NCBI GenBank assembly: GCA_963969495.1
Contig: OZ018329.1
Span: 74,662,912-74,726,911, forward strand
Length of the DNA stretch: 64,000 nucleotides
DNA from: Ceratothoa steindachneri
Lineage: Eukaryota; Arthropoda; Malacostraca; Isopoda; Cymothoidae
Reading direction: 5' to 3'
Shown here one piece after another: positions 1 through 11,140 of the stretch. The stretch's first letter is position 1; every line of letters starts with the position of its first letter. The notes below the pieces were generated by a model that saw only the letters and a list, made by a program, of their open reading frames with translations, did not search any database and was not told where the DNA came from. The position numbers and the translations under genes were made by a program.

Positions 1-1111
1 AACCACGATTGAGCTGTCCTTTATGATAAAGCATTTTCTCCGTACACAGCACAAATATCGCGACGAGCTTTGGTTGCGTTTTCATTGTTCCCACCTCGAT
101 TAAAAATGAATAACAACAAGTGTCGAAAATGCGCCTTTCTTTCAACTTGACATTCCATTTTGAGGGTACAGAACAAAAATTAAATTAACACAACTTTTAA
201 ATAAACCGCAATGACTTATTACTCAACTTTAAGACGTAGCCTAAGCAAAAGCCTAATAGTCTACGCTGTTAACAGACGTAGCCTAACCTTTGCAAATTTT
301 GCTCTCATTATTTCTTATTGTTTATTAATATGTGCACAAATCACGTCAACAAAACCTAAATCAACACCTTAAAAATATCGCAAGAACTTATTCCTCAACC
401 TAATAGGTTGATGTATATCATGGGTCCAACAGTTATTGTCACCATCTGTTAAGTATATTACTTTTGTATTCATTTTCTTCTTCCTTTTTTGCTCCAAGGG
501 AAGCGAGGTCAAAGTTCGTATAATTGGTCGCTGCTCCGATTGGCAGAAACTTTCCACCTCCATAATTTGGTATTCTCCTTTCCTCCCCGAGCGAGTAATT
601 CTGCCGCGGGAAAACCTGTCGCCATTATTTGCTTCTTCGCACCTCAATTCATTTGTTCTTGACAATTCTTTGTTCTTTCCAAGATTTTTATGGCTCTCGT
701 GTGCCATACTTGGTGCTTCATTTCAGGAGTTAATAAAACGTCATTATAAAATGGTTATGGTGATTATAAATAACCACGATCTCTGCGATTTAGTTTGTAA
801 ATTTTATTGTGACTTGAAAACTAGTAAAAAAATTTATTCAACTTTTTATTTATTTTTTAAGCCTGTTATATTTGTCAAAATGGCGGCATTTGGGGGCTTG
901 TTTACAAGCTATTTCGTCTCGGTCGATGAATTTGCAATGCGAATCATCGTTCCCCGAGTCGTAATATACGAGGGGTAAGAAAGTGAAATGGGCAGCGACA
1001 GCATTTTTTTACCCTCAGGGAGAATGGGGATTTTTTTTTTTGGGGGGGGGGGCATCTGGCGAGTGACTCCTAGGACAAAAGTCGTCGTAATCACGTTACA
1101 ACCTAAAACTA
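1..1111. other. No gene seen; presumed intron
   Basis: AT-rich with a G-run at 1032-1050. The open frame at 436-978 lacks motifs and has intron-like composition. The common 5' exon of the zinc-finger gene, if this is that gene, must lie to the left. Confidence 0.5.
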
Positions 1112-1353
1112 GGCTACATTAAACAAGGTCAACAGACCTAAGTTGCGTGCTCTCAATTATTCTGACTTTATACCATATGACCTTCAAAACTTTCAATAAT
1201 TCCCGTCCTAACCTTGGGATGACCTTTGCAATTATATCATTTGAAAGAGAATGTAAAACAACATAAGGGTTTCAAGTTTCGTTAGAGTCGACTGAAAAGT
1301 AAAATGGTTACCATCCGACCGACCTAGAGTCGCGTGCACGCAATTAAAAACAA
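1112..1353. repeat. Dispersed MITE-like repeat, copy 1
   Basis: From ACAAGGTCAACAGACCTAAG to GTCGCGTGCACGCAATT. The same sequence recurs at 31690, 40500, 62144-62690 and 63950. Ends carry an AGTCGCGTGC-CAATT word, inverted at the two ends in the shortest copy. Confidence 0.75.
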
Positions 1354-1832
1354 GTAAAAACATGCAAAATAACAAAGGCCAAGAAACAAACAAAAAACAA
1401 AAAGAAATAAGCAACAGGGACAATGGGGAAGAAGAGGCAGTCGAGGGACGGGTAGGGGGGCGGGGGGGTATTGGTCAAATAGGCGTAAACCGATTGGTGC
1501 TTTTCGGTTGGAAAAGGTTCAGAAAAGATTCTTTAAAAAAAGACTGAAAAATTCATTGAGTAGGAAAACCTAATATTGGGGTTCTACGGAACGGTAGCCA
1601 CGCAACTCTCCCCAACGATGCATCTCCATTAGAGAATTGTGTGGGTGAGGGGACAGGAAGTGGTGAAAATGTATGGATGAGCTGTTTTGCCCTAGTAATT
1701 TAAAGGAGGGGGGGGAGATGTCTTGGTACGCTTCGAGGCCACGCAATTCTCCCATCGCTCACCATATTTAAAGCAGATACGCCAGGGGAACAAGTCCTAG
1801 TTATTTGCGCCACCTGCCCCTTTTTAATCGAC

Positions 1833-2666
1833 GAGGCTCCCGTGATCTATAGCGACTCACAAAGCGCCCTGAGTGCTCTCGGGGCATTGAAATCTCCGCA
1901 TCCCCTGGTTCGCGATATCCGTGACGCCACGCTTTTGGCGAGTCGGGCAGATGTCGAGATTATCTTCTGCTGGGTTCCTGGACATGTAGGAATTGCGGGG
2001 AATGAGCGCGCCGATGAGGGCGACAAAGAGTCCGCGAGGACTCTGCGACCGGACCAGCGTTGCGCTCTTCCTCACACCGACTACATGGCAGGAATACGGG
2101 CAGCTCTTCGGACTGCTTGGCAAAGAAGATGGGAGACGTTCGAAGGGAACTTAAAGTTGCGTGCCATTGCGCCGCGACTGTTCCCATGGACCTATTCCCC
2201 AATGCCGCGGCGGCTTCAGGTTGTTTTCTGTCGTCTTCGAATCGGACACACTCGTGTGACGCATCGCTACTTGATGGAGCGCTCGCATGCGCCCTATTGC
2301 AATGACTGCGTCGTCCCCCAGACTGTTCGGCATATTCTTGTCGAATGTCCCAGTCTGGGTGATCTTCGCGCACGATACCTGTCTCGGTACCGGGATGGGC
2401 GGGGTCGCTACCGCCTGTCCCTTGTACTCGGGACGAGTGCGTGCACTTTGACTGGTGGACTTATTGACTTTTTGGGGGAGGCCGGCCTTCTCCCTTTCAT
2501 TTAACCCGGTTTTATTGTTGTTGTTTTTGTTATTGCTTTGTTATTGTTATTTCTTTTTATTGTTGTTTCCTGTTGAATTTTTTTGAAGTAGCCTAGAACT
2601 AGGCTGTTTGTTTACGGCAACTTATGCCTAAGTCGGCAGTCGCCAGATAGCCCCTTAATAAAAAAA
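1833..2666 (+). mobile_element. 5'-truncated LINE copy (RNase H end and 3' tail)
   Basis: Homologous to the full-length LINE from about 49106 to its end. It starts within the RNase H domain at 1842 and stays open to 2504 (about 220 codons: YSDSQSALSAL, GHVGIAGNERAD, terminal C-x2-C-x7-H-x4-C). The usual T-rich 3' UTR and GGCAGTCGCCAGATAGCCCC tail follow, ending in A-rich sequence. AATCGAC occurs just before it (1826-1832) and just after it (2667-2673), a possible short target-site duplication. This is a typical dead-on-arrival insertion; the intact frame means recent age, not function. Confidence 0.85.
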
Positions 2667-2675
2667 AATCGACCG

Positions 2676-3115
2676 GATACTGAACTTTACATAAAGATTA
2701 GAATGACCATAGTAAGTCCGAGAGTACTAAGGGCTGGTCATCGCTGGATAGAAGGGAAGGCAGGGGGTTAGTGCACTTTTTTGCCACCAAGCAGGGAAAG
2801 CCAAGGGATTGTGGGTTTGAAACCCTACCGTTGAGTTCCGAAGACGGAAGAGTGATGTGTTGTGAGCGAATGATGTGAAAGAGAACACTGCGTTGTGTTT
2901 GCCTTGCCCTATTTGTTTGATGACGTGTGAATGGAGATCACAGGGCGCACTCGGCGCTCGGCCGATTGGCGGTAACTCCCAACGAGCGCCGATTTTTTAA
3001 AATTCCGATCTCGCCAGGAATCGAACCCATATTCGCTGTCTTCTCCACTTATCTAGTGAGTGTGTTGCTTTCTTCGTCCTAGTGGAGAAGGCGTTGGATT
3101 TCTAACGCCTAGGAT
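2676..3115. repeat. Dispersed tRNA-like repeat of about 430 bp, copy 1
   Basis: Shares ACATAAAGATTAGAATGACCA, GGAAGAGTGATGTGTT, the CCAACGAGCGCCGA block and a tRNA-like AGGAATCGAACCCAT with the copy at 42776-43130; a partial relative is at 54806. The box-B-like word lies on the minus strand. Confidence 0.65.
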
Positions 3116-3738
3116 TATCCCCCGTCCCCTTATAGAAGAGTTGTGCGTCCTCGCAATGCTCTTTGACAAGCTTGTACATAATATTTTGTACGTAGGTAGG
3201 AAGCGCCATTAGTCTCTCGCGTCGTGGATGAGATCGCAAGCCTGAAGGCATCGTGGGGCTGGTGGGTATGAGCGAAGAATGGATTCAGTGTTTCGTGGAA
3301 GTAGGCCCCTGCAGAACTATGTGACTCTTCATTGATACCTTGAAGCACTCCAGTGATTCCAAGGAAAATTTCTCCACACACACACACACACACACTCCCT
3401 AGTACCGTTCGCCGGTGTTAGTCTTTTCTACACGAATCCCCAGATCCTCGTGAAAATGATGTCCATGAGTCAAAATTCATCACCTGAGCAGAGTTGAAGA
3501 AAGTCTTCTACCTCTATTGTGATAAAGCCACATAGGCTATTTATTCTCGGTAACCAACGGAATATTTCGTAGGCTTCGGTATAGTCTGGGAGTCCTCCAT
3601 CACTTCTCGCAAGGTCTACCGACCAACCCTGTGCTAATTAACAGCCTTCCCTTCGGTGATTGTCTATCTCTGTAACAATGGCGTTGCTCATTCGTTATTT
3701 CTCAAGGAATTTGTTGATGGCGTTTCAATATCTAAGGC

Positions 3739-4796
3739 TCCAAGTCCCAAGATGGGGTCGGCTTCCACGCCGTATTCCCTCTGTTTGAAGTCAGCTGGCT
3801 TCTGCCAGGCGCTGCATCTGTCTTCACGGCCGAACTGGTGGCAATACACCACTCGGTACGGGAGATTACGCGACGTGCCCGGTTCGGAGACCGGATTGTG
3901 ATCTATAGCGACTCACAAAGCGCTCTGAGTGCTCTCGGGGCATTGGAATCTCCGCATACCCTGGTTCGCGATATCCGTGACGCCACGGTTTTGGCGAGCC
4001 GAGTGAATGTCGAGATTATCTTCTGCTGGGTTCCTGGACATGTAGGAATTGCGGGAAATGAGCGCGCCGATAAGGGCGCCAAAGAGTCCGCGAGGACTCT
4101 GCGACCGGACCAGCGTTTCGCTCTTCCTCACACCGACTACATGGCAGGAATACGGGCAGCTCTTCGGACTGCTTGGCAAAGAAGATGGGATACGGTCGAA
4201 GGGAACTTAAAGTTGCGTGCCATTGCGCCGCGACTGTTCCCATGGACCTATTCCCCAATGCCGCGACGGCTTCAGGTCGCTTTCTGTCGTCTCCGAATCG
4301 GACACACTCGTGTGACGCATCGCTATTTGATGGAGCGCTCGCCTGCGCCCTATTGCGACGACTGCGTCGTCCCCTAGACTGCTCGGGACATTCTTATCGA
4401 ATGTCCCAATCTGGGTGATCTTCGCGCACGTTGCCTGTCCCGGTACCGGGATGGGCGGGGTCGCTACCGCCTGTCCCTTGTACTCGGGACGAGTGCGTGC
4501 ACATTGACTGGTGGACTTGTTGACTTTTGGGGGGAGGCCGGCCTTCTCCCTTTTATTTAACTAGGTTTTGTTGTTGTTTTTGTTATTGTTATTTTTTTCT
4601 TTCTAGCTCACACGTTCCTACGCCGGGTGGAGGGAGACCTTCACCCGACGCCGGAGCGTGCTTCCTGATTGTTATCTCGTTTTTATTGTTTCTGTTCAAA
4701 TATTTATTTTAAAGTAGTCTAAAACTAGGCTGTTTGTTTGCGGCGACTTATGCCCAAGTGGGTAGTCGCCAGATAGCCCCTTAAAAAAAATATATA
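3739..4796 (+). mobile_element. 5'-truncated LINE copy with 14-bp target-site duplication
   Basis: Carries the RNase H end of the same LINE, from GGCTCCAAGTCCCAAGA onward, plus the 3' tail. It is flanked by the direct repeat TCAATATCTAAGGC at 3725-3738 and 4797-4810, marking a clean target-primed insertion. RNase H motifs (AEL, YSDSQ, GHVGIAGNERAD) remain, but CAG has become TAG at 4375-4377 just inside the terminal Cys/His motif, truncating the frame. The tail ends in A8 followed by TATATA. Confidence 0.88.
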
Positions 4797-4810
4797 TCAA
4801 TATCTAAGGC

Positions 4811-5345
4811 AAGTTTTTCTGACGTACCGCTTCTTTTGAGTGACTGCAGATGATGAGGGTAGCTCCTCCAGCTCTCATGGTCTCTTCTCAAGAACAGCAT
4901 TTGGCCATGTTTGATCGATCACACCAATATTATGTCTCCAAATTTGAAAGCCAGGAAGAAAAATCAATTAGCTCGCATCAAGAATCTGCTAGGGTCGTTC
5001 TACATTCTATTTACACTACGTCCTCCCCACCGCATAGCATTGTCGCACGTCCATAGTTATGAGAACCGAGGGGTGATAATAGGTATTGCGAAAGGAAACT
5101 TGACGTTATATTAAAAAGAACGACCAGAGGGTTTATGACAGAGAGATTTCGAAAGGTTTGTGGTTAGTGTTGGAAGAAGTGTAAGGTACTTTATCCAGTA
5201 CCATCTAGGGTACATCCAGAGGGGTCCAGTACCTTTCCACCTGAATCCGTATCGTGTGTAGGTTTTTGCGAAGGACCCACTTAGACGATTCCATTTTGAC
5301 CCGTCCTTTACGAAGAACTAAATCGGCCCCTCTTTTTTTTCGTAG
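4811..5345. other. No gene seen; intron leading to exon A
   Basis: Unremarkable sequence ending in CCCTCTTTTTTTTTCGTAG, the polypyrimidine tract and acceptor of exon A. Confidence 0.5.
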
Positions 5346-5960
5346 GTTTGGAATGTGTCTGAGTGGTCCTCCTCCGGCCCCTGTGTGAAAGATGTTCCTT
5401 CCCTGGCTAAGACCCCACCCTCTGATATGGTTGTGTTAACCCACTGCACTGTCACGGGGGCCCCGCTTTATTCCTGCAAGGTGTGCCGTTACGAGTGCCC
5501 GCTGCGAATGAACTTGGTCAAACACCTGCGTATTCACACCGGCGAGAAGCCCTTCAGTTGCACCTGGTGTTCGTATTCCACCACGCAGAGTAGCAATCTT
5601 CTGAAGCACATGCGAAGGGTCCACAAGGAGGAAATGGCAAAGGAAGGTCGGGCCCGAACTCAAGGTCAACCTTTAGAAACTATTCGTAACATCCCTACAA
5701 AGTCTCTTTCTTCCTGGGATGGAGTTCTACCTCAAGGGGGAACTCCAACTAATTGGAACGTCCCAAATACCTCGATTGCTTCCATGGATAAAGTTCCACC
5801 TCAATGTCAGCAACCTTTATCAACTACTTGGAAAGTCCCGACCTCAATTGCTTCCATGGATGGAGTTTCACCTCAAGGTCAACCTTTATCAGCTACATGG
5901 AACGCCCCGACCATCCCGATTACTTCCATGAATGAAGTTCTACCTCAACATCAACCGTAG
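5346..5960 (+). CDS. Alternative 3' exon A: C2H2 zinc-finger pair of a BTB-ZnF-type gene
   Basis: Terminal exon coding about 204 residues, read in phase 0 from the acceptor at 5344-5345, which follows a T-rich tract. The TAG of the acceptor is an in-frame stop, so the frame cannot extend upstream and there is no ATG: it must be spliced onto another exon. Two C2H2 fingers lie at about residues 44-97. The first has C-x2-C-x12-H-x3-H, the linker is TGEKP, and the second has C-x2-C-x12-H-x4-H. Such a pair would bind DNA in the nucleus. After the fingers comes a basic stretch, then a Pro/Ser/Gln-rich tail of about four imperfect 25-residue repeats (SMDxVxPQ cores). The family (lola/broad/tramtrack-like) is inferred from the exon architecture, because no BTB domain lies in the window. 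The exon calls and frame are firm; the gene name is not. Confidence 0.85.
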   Translation, partial: VWNVSEWSSSGPCVKDVPSLAKTPPSDMVVLTHCTVTGAPLYSCKVCRYECPLRMNLVKHLRIHTGEKPFSCTWCSYSTTQSSNLLKHMRRVHKEEMAKEGRARTQGQPLETIRNIPTKSLSSWDGVLPQGGTPTNWNVPNTSIASMDKVPPQCQQPLSTTWKVPTSIASMDGVSPQGQPLSATWNAPTIPITSMNEVLPQHQP

Positions 5961-6163
5961 AAAATGACAGAAAATATGGGCTCTGAAGGAGAGAGTTGGG
6001 GTACGTTTAGTTTAGATCTTGAGACCTTGACTCTTTACACCATTTCTTGCCTAGTCTTTTTCCAGACTGCATTCTCCACTTCCTATTTGGTGGCATCGAT
6101 GCTTGAGCGTTTAAACCGTGATAAATATCACGTCGCTGGAAGGGGGGTATGGAAGCGTCCGTC

Positions 6164-6169
6164 AATAAA
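6164..6169 (+). promoter_or_regulatory. Candidate poly(A) signal of exon A
   Basis: A canonical AATAAA lies about 200 bases after the stop codon of exon A, fitting a terminal exon with its own 3' end. Such hexamers also occur by chance in AT-rich DNA, so this is suggestive only. Confidence 0.35.
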
Positions 6170-6617
6170 GTTATATCAACAAATCCGACCGTCAATTTGA
6201 TCTCACGTAGTCGCGTGGTATGGAGTATTCTGAGCTTTAATTCCTTCTAGATACCATTCATCCCTTAGGGTTGCGAGGGTGGGGTTTGCGATGTCTGCAC
6301 TCTCCCATTGAACCACCCAAACCCTCATTCTTTTCCTTATCTATCCTTATACGCACCCCCGAAAGGGATGTTGAGTAACATATGGGGGCTTGTGCGCCGT
6401 ACAGACCACTACGTCCTCGTTGTTATTTCGTTTTAAATCCGAGGGGGGAAATAAATCTTACCCCTGGAGTAAAAAAGACAAAAACAAATCATAGTTTGGG
6501 AGAGAAAGGAGGCCATGTATTTGGTATGGTGGCGTTGGGGGGAAATTGAGTGTCTTCGGGCGTTTGCTATTAACTCCTTTAGGCTATTTTGTTCGTTTTG
6601 TCCCATTGACCCTAAGT

Positions 6618-6652
6618 TTCCCCGAATTGCACGTACATACCGTTTCCATGCT
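6618..6652. repeat. Isolated unit of the 26-bp minisatellite
   Basis: The core ATTGCACGTACATACCGTTT occurs once here, 1.8 kb before the array, with no neighbouring units. Confidence 0.65.
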
Positions 6653-7620
6653 GGTGTGGTATTGTAGTTGTTGAGTTCCCTCCTATTTTCTTTGTCAGAG
6701 AGCCATATATTCAATGACTTCAGCGTGCCTGTCTGGCACTAATAATAGGGAGGAGAACAATACCTAGGCTAGCTGAGTGGACTTTTTAATTACCTTATTA
6801 TTGAGAGTGCCACAGCGTTTAATCCGTTTTAAAGAAAGAGCCATAAAACGCGTAAAGGATCCAGTGAAACACAAAGCATTATCCAAAATTAAATATATAT
6901 TTTAAATTTACCAATAAACTCACAAAATATTTACACCAGATTTAAAAGGGTTAATATAGTCATCTAACTTTGAACTAGGGCCTATTTCTTTTGTGATTCC
7001 TTCTAAACGCAAAGAAGGTAGGCTCCACATAAATAAATAAACCAATTGCCAGTTAGTTATTTAGGTAGACCTTTTTGTACAGCATTTATCCACAATATAC
7101 GTTCCCCAATTCTTAACTAACAATATGACAGGCATTACTAAATATTATCTCTCCTTTAGTTAGCTTGGGTACAGTATTAAAATTCCTATTTAATCAAAAC
7201 GAATTTAACAAGTTATTCTGACTTGCATGAACTTGAAACGATTAGGGGTTGACGGATGTCGCTATATTGGCTTTATCCCGCTTTGTTGAGTAACAGAGGC
7301 CGATTGTAGTTTTTCCACGAGATGAGTGGGGGGGGGGACACGATGTCAAATTCTTCTGTTCTACGATAAAAAGCGGAGGGAGGAGCTGTACTCTCAGGCT
7401 CAAGGAGGGCTCTTCTTGGTAGCTTTTGAAGCCTTTTTGTATCCTAGTCTTCTTCAAGTGGTTGCCCAACTGGATTTTTGGGGGGGTATACGAGGTGATT
7501 TTGAATGTACTTGAAAAATTGTATCTTCCCTCGGGTATTGATTCTTCTTCTTCCTCCGTTATTAAGATTCTCAATTTAAGAGTCACTCGAGGGTTACCGG
7601 GTCTTCTTTTCTCTTACTAA

Positions 7621-7990
7621 GAATGGTGGACCAGCCAGGCTTCTTAGTAAGCCTGTGAAGGATACTTCGGTATGGCACCGATACAAAAACGTGACGTTTT
7701 CTAAGTTGTAGAAGAATGATTTCGAAACTGGGTAAGGGCCGATCTTCTCGATCTGGTCCTCTATCGTCTCTCACCGAATAATAATATTCTTCTCTTGCTG
7801 CCGAAATTCCTGTTTGGCACTAGGAATTGTGATCCAGCCAGACTTCTTAATAAATCTGTGAGGGATAACTCTGTATGGCATCGATACGAAAACGTGAAGT
7901 TTTCTAAGTTGTAGAAGAATGATTTCGAAACTGGGTGAAGACCGATCTCCTCGATCTGGTCCTCTATCGTCTCTCCGAATAATAATTTAT
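7621..7990. repeat. Imperfect tandem duplication of about 165 bp
   Basis: Two direct copies, 7621-7787 and 7824-7989, both containing TTCTAAGTTGTAGAAGAATG and CTGGTCCTCTATCGTCTCTC. The similarity is high but not complete. No coding potential is seen. Confidence 0.8.
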
Positions 7991-8436
7991 CTTTTCTTTC
8001 CTTACGGGTTTATTTATAGTTCGGCGCCCGCCCCACCTTAGGGGGACGGTGAGGCCGCAGAGGGGAGAGCTAGGGGTGATCGGAGGGTGGCACCGCGGAG
8101 CCCAGGTCGGCTTCTTAATCAGAGGCACCGACGACCGTCACAATTCTTGCTGTTCTTTTTCTCGCACCACTTTTGGGGGGCGCTTTAACCGCGGGCTTCT
8201 GGGCCTCGTAGGTAATCGGATCTTTTGAGAGCTGCGTAATGGCCATTAGTGGTCACCTTGCTACAGCAGCTCGCTCCCGACTACCTATGCGGCGGGGAGA
8301 TCAAAGCTTCGGCAGTTTGGCTGTTAGTCGGACAACTAACGTTCTCACCTCACTCCTCTTTAGGTACGTTACTCTCGCTATCTCCGAATAGGGACTTTAA
8401 CGTATATGTACACTTGGCCCTCTGGGTGCAGATAGG

Positions 8437-8593
8437 TTATAATTTCTCTACATCTGGATTGCACATATATCGTTCCCCTGAATTGCACGTACATACTGTT
8501 TCCCTGGATAGAACGTACATACAGTTTCCCTGGGTAGAACGTACATAGTTTCCCTGGGTAGAACGTACATACAATTTCCCTGAATAGCACGTA
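8437..8593. repeat. 26-bp minisatellite, left part
   Basis: About six units of a 26-bp motif (consensus core ACGTACATACCGTTTCCCTGG) end exactly at the left TA of the Tc1 element. The array resumes after the element, so it was one locus before insertion. Confidence 0.88.
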
Positions 8594-8928
8594 CAGTGAC
8601 GACCTAAGTATTTGCACAATTCTATTTGTGATGTATTTTGAAAAGTTCGAGATTTGGTTTGGGGTAAAGAATACACATAGTTCAAGAGAACATATATTTA
8701 ACAGAATATTTAAGCAGAACATACAAAAATATGTATGGGACAAAAGTATTTGGCCAAAATTAATATCATGTTAAATCATTGTTAGTTTATCGCACAATTT
8801 AAGTATCTTAATTTAAACGTCTTATAAAGCTGCCAGAAACTTCCAGAAGCACACCTAATGTAAACAAACTACGATCGGCACAATTATTACCTCCAGAGTT
8901 TGTTGAAGGTGGAGGCTCAGTGAATACA

Positions 8929-10190
8929 ATGCCGAAAGTCAAAGAAATTCCCAAAGCTATTCGAAAGCAAATAGTTGAACTTCTTAATGAAGGATTAACC
9001 TATAGGCAAATTGCTGAACGTGGGAAGATTCCATACTCAACTGTTGGGGCAATAGTTCGGAAGCATCGAGAGACTGGGGCAATCTCCAACCTGCCAAGTG
9101 TTGGAGCTCGTCGCAAGATCACGGGCCGCTCTCGACGCTATATGCTGTGTAAGGTGACAAATGTGCCCATAACTACCCGTACAGACCTACAAAATGAACT
9201 GGAGTTACAAGGAGTTCACTTCAGTCGAAAAATTGTTTCTAGAGAATTGCATCGAAGTGGTCTACATGCGTTCACTCCACGCATAACTCCCCTTCTTACA
9301 GCAAAACATATGAAGAATCGTTTAACGTTTGCCAAAGACCATCTTGACAAAGGAATTGAGTTATGGGAACGGGTTGTATGGTCCGTCGAAATCAAAATTG
9401 AACTTTTCGCCCGAAACGAAGTTCGTCATGTTTGGAGGAGGAAAGCAGGGATTGCCTATGATCCCAAGAACACCATCCCTACCATCAAGCATGGAGGAGG
9501 AAAGCAGGGATTGCCTATGATCCCAAGAACACCATCCCTACCATCAAGCATGGATGAGGCAACATCATGGTGTGAGGCTGTTTTACTGTCCATGGTGTAG
9601 GGGAACTCCACATCATTGATGGAAAAAATGGATAGTTCCATGTATAGGCAGATACTGGAGCAGAAGCTGCTTCCGAGCGCAAAAAAAAATTCTACGGACG
9701 GCGCAAGTGGATCTTTCAGCAAAACAATGACCCCAAACATACAACGAAATTAACGAAAGAATGGTTCGTAAATAAGAAAATAGGTGTCCTTACGTGGCTT
9801 AGCCATCGCCTGAAATCAATCCCATTTAAAATTTGACCCCCTGACGCCTAAGCTTGCTTCCTGCTTATTACGTTTTTCTTTGTTTTATTTTATTGATGGT
9901 TTTTTATGTTTTTTTAGTATCCTCTTTTAAAGATACCTATTACTAGGCAGGTTTTAATACGGCGACTAATGCCCAAGTAAGCAGTCGCCAGATGAGCGCT
10001 TAAAAAAAAATGTGGCGATTATTCAAAACGGCTGTACAAAAGGAGTCCAAAGAACCTTGCTGATTCGAGGGTCATCTGCATGCAAGAATGGAACAAGATA
10101 CCACAAACGGAGTGTCAAAAGTTAGTTCCCAGTTACAATAATCGTCTCCATGCTGTTATTGCAAATATAGGTCACGCCACTAAATACTAA
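8929..10190 (+). pseudogene. Tc1 transposase relic
   Basis: It begins MPKVKEIPKAIRKQIV and has two helix-turn-helix-like DNA-binding parts in the first 120 residues (YRQIAERGKIPYSTVGAIVR). The catalytic part is damaged. The first Asp of the DDE triad is Val (WSVEIKIEL instead of the usual WSDE type), a 59-base tandem duplication (9434-9492 and 9493-9551) shifts the frame, the segment around the third acidic residue has indels, and a LINE tail interrupts it. The C-terminus resumes after the LINE (SYNNRLHAVIAN-like) and ends TAA at 10190. Not active. Confidence 0.87.
9836..10010 (+). mobile_element. LINE 3' tail inserted into the Tc1 element
   Basis: About 175 bases matching only the last part of the LINE: CCTAAGCTTGCTTCC, a T-rich spacer, an ACTAGGC-type word, ACGGCGACTAATGCCCAAGTA, GCAGTCGCCAGATGAGC and poly(A). 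It splits the Tc1 transposase relic between its Asn-Leu (IENLW region) and Trp codons. Short AAAAT(TT)G-like words flank it, compatible with a small target duplication. Confidence 0.8.
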
Positions 10191-10401
10191 AGACTTGTTT
10201 ATTGTTTTGGCCAAATACTTTTGTCCCATACATTTTTTTTTAGTTGATTTTCTGGTTGTCAATATATTTTTGTATGTTCTGCTTAAATATTCTGTTAAAT
10301 ATATGTTCTAAACTACGTTTACTCTTTACCCCAAACCAGATCTCAAACTTTTCAAAATACATCACAAATAGAATTGTGCAAATACTTAGGTCAAGTCACT
10401 G

Positions 10402-11140
10402 TACATACGGTTTCCCTAGATTGTACGTACATACCGCTACCCTGGATTGTTCTTACAGGAAGCTGCCCTGCATTGCCCGTGCATACCGTCTCCCTGAATT
10501 GCACGTGCATACCGTTTCCCTGGATAGAACGTACATACCGTTTCCCTAGATTGCACGTACATACCGTTTCCCTAGTTTGCACGTACATACCGATTCTCTG
10601 GATTGTTCTTACATGTCGTTTCACTGGATTGTGCCCACAGGCCGTTTCCCTGCATTGTACGTACAGGCTGTTTCCCTGGATTGCACATACAGACAGTTTT
10701 CATGGATTGCACTTACATGTTGTTTACCTGGATTGTACGTACAGGCCGTTTCCATGAATTGCACGTACAACCCGTTTCCATAAATTGCACGTACACACCG
10801 TTTCTCTGGATTGTAGGCAACATAACATAACATAATTTCACGGATGACAAAAGCTACAAGGGCCTATCAAAGGTCATCCGCATCTGTCAAAACCCACCCA
10901 CAAGCCGTTTTACTAGATTGTGCGTACATGCCGTTTCCCTGGATTGTACGTACTAACGGTTTCCCTGGATTCTACGTACATCCGTTCCCAATGGATTGCA
11001 CGTACAGGCCGTTTCCATGGATTGTACGTACATACCGTTTCCTTGGATTGTCCGTACTGGCCGTTTCCCTCGGTCGTTCGTACATGGTTTCCCTGGATCG
11101 TATGTACATGCAGTTTCCCTGGATTGTACCTACATGCCGG
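10402..11140. repeat. 26-bp minisatellite, right part
   Basis: Continuation of the same array: roughly 25 diverged units, with an interruption of about 90 bases near 10822-10910 that contains a TAACATAACATAA stretch. Because 26 is not a multiple of three, all frames give similar periodic ORFs that are not genes. Confidence 0.88.

Larger units (their letters stand above)
6200..8436. other. No gene seen; repeats only
   Basis: Apart from the isolated minisatellite unit and the 165-bp duplication, I see no coding signal. A GC-richer patch at 8030-8240 has no recognisable product. Confidence 0.5.
8594..10401 (+). mobile_element. Tc1-type DNA transposon with long terminal inverted repeats
   Basis: Ends in CAGTGAC/GTCACTG with TA on each side (8592-8593 and 10402-10403), the standard Tc1 target. 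The inverted repeats are long, about 160-200 bases; both arms contain CTAAGTATTTGCACAATTCT or its complement and a second block reading TTTGGCCAAAATTAATA-like at the inner end. Total length is about 1.8 kb, including a 175-base LINE tail. The element lies inside a 26-bp minisatellite, which continues on both sides. Confidence 0.9.

Noticed and set aside
436..978. 180-codon ORF near the left end
   Set aside because: No domain, AT-rich composition, hydrophobic runs from T-rich sequence, and an overlapping ORF on the other strand.
1842..2504. Intact 220-codon RNase H frame as a domesticated gene
   Set aside because: It is the 3' end of a truncated LINE insertion with tail and poly(A); youth explains the open frame, and there is no promoter or splice evidence.
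5353..5355. ATG at 5353 as the start of a stand-alone zinc-finger gene
   Set aside because: That ATG is in a different frame from the fingers; the finger frame opens at the splice acceptor and has no suitable initiator.
10402..11140. CRISPR-like appearance of regular short repeats
   Set aside because: There are no unique spacers: the 26-bp units are contiguous and diverged, and the genome is eukaryotic.
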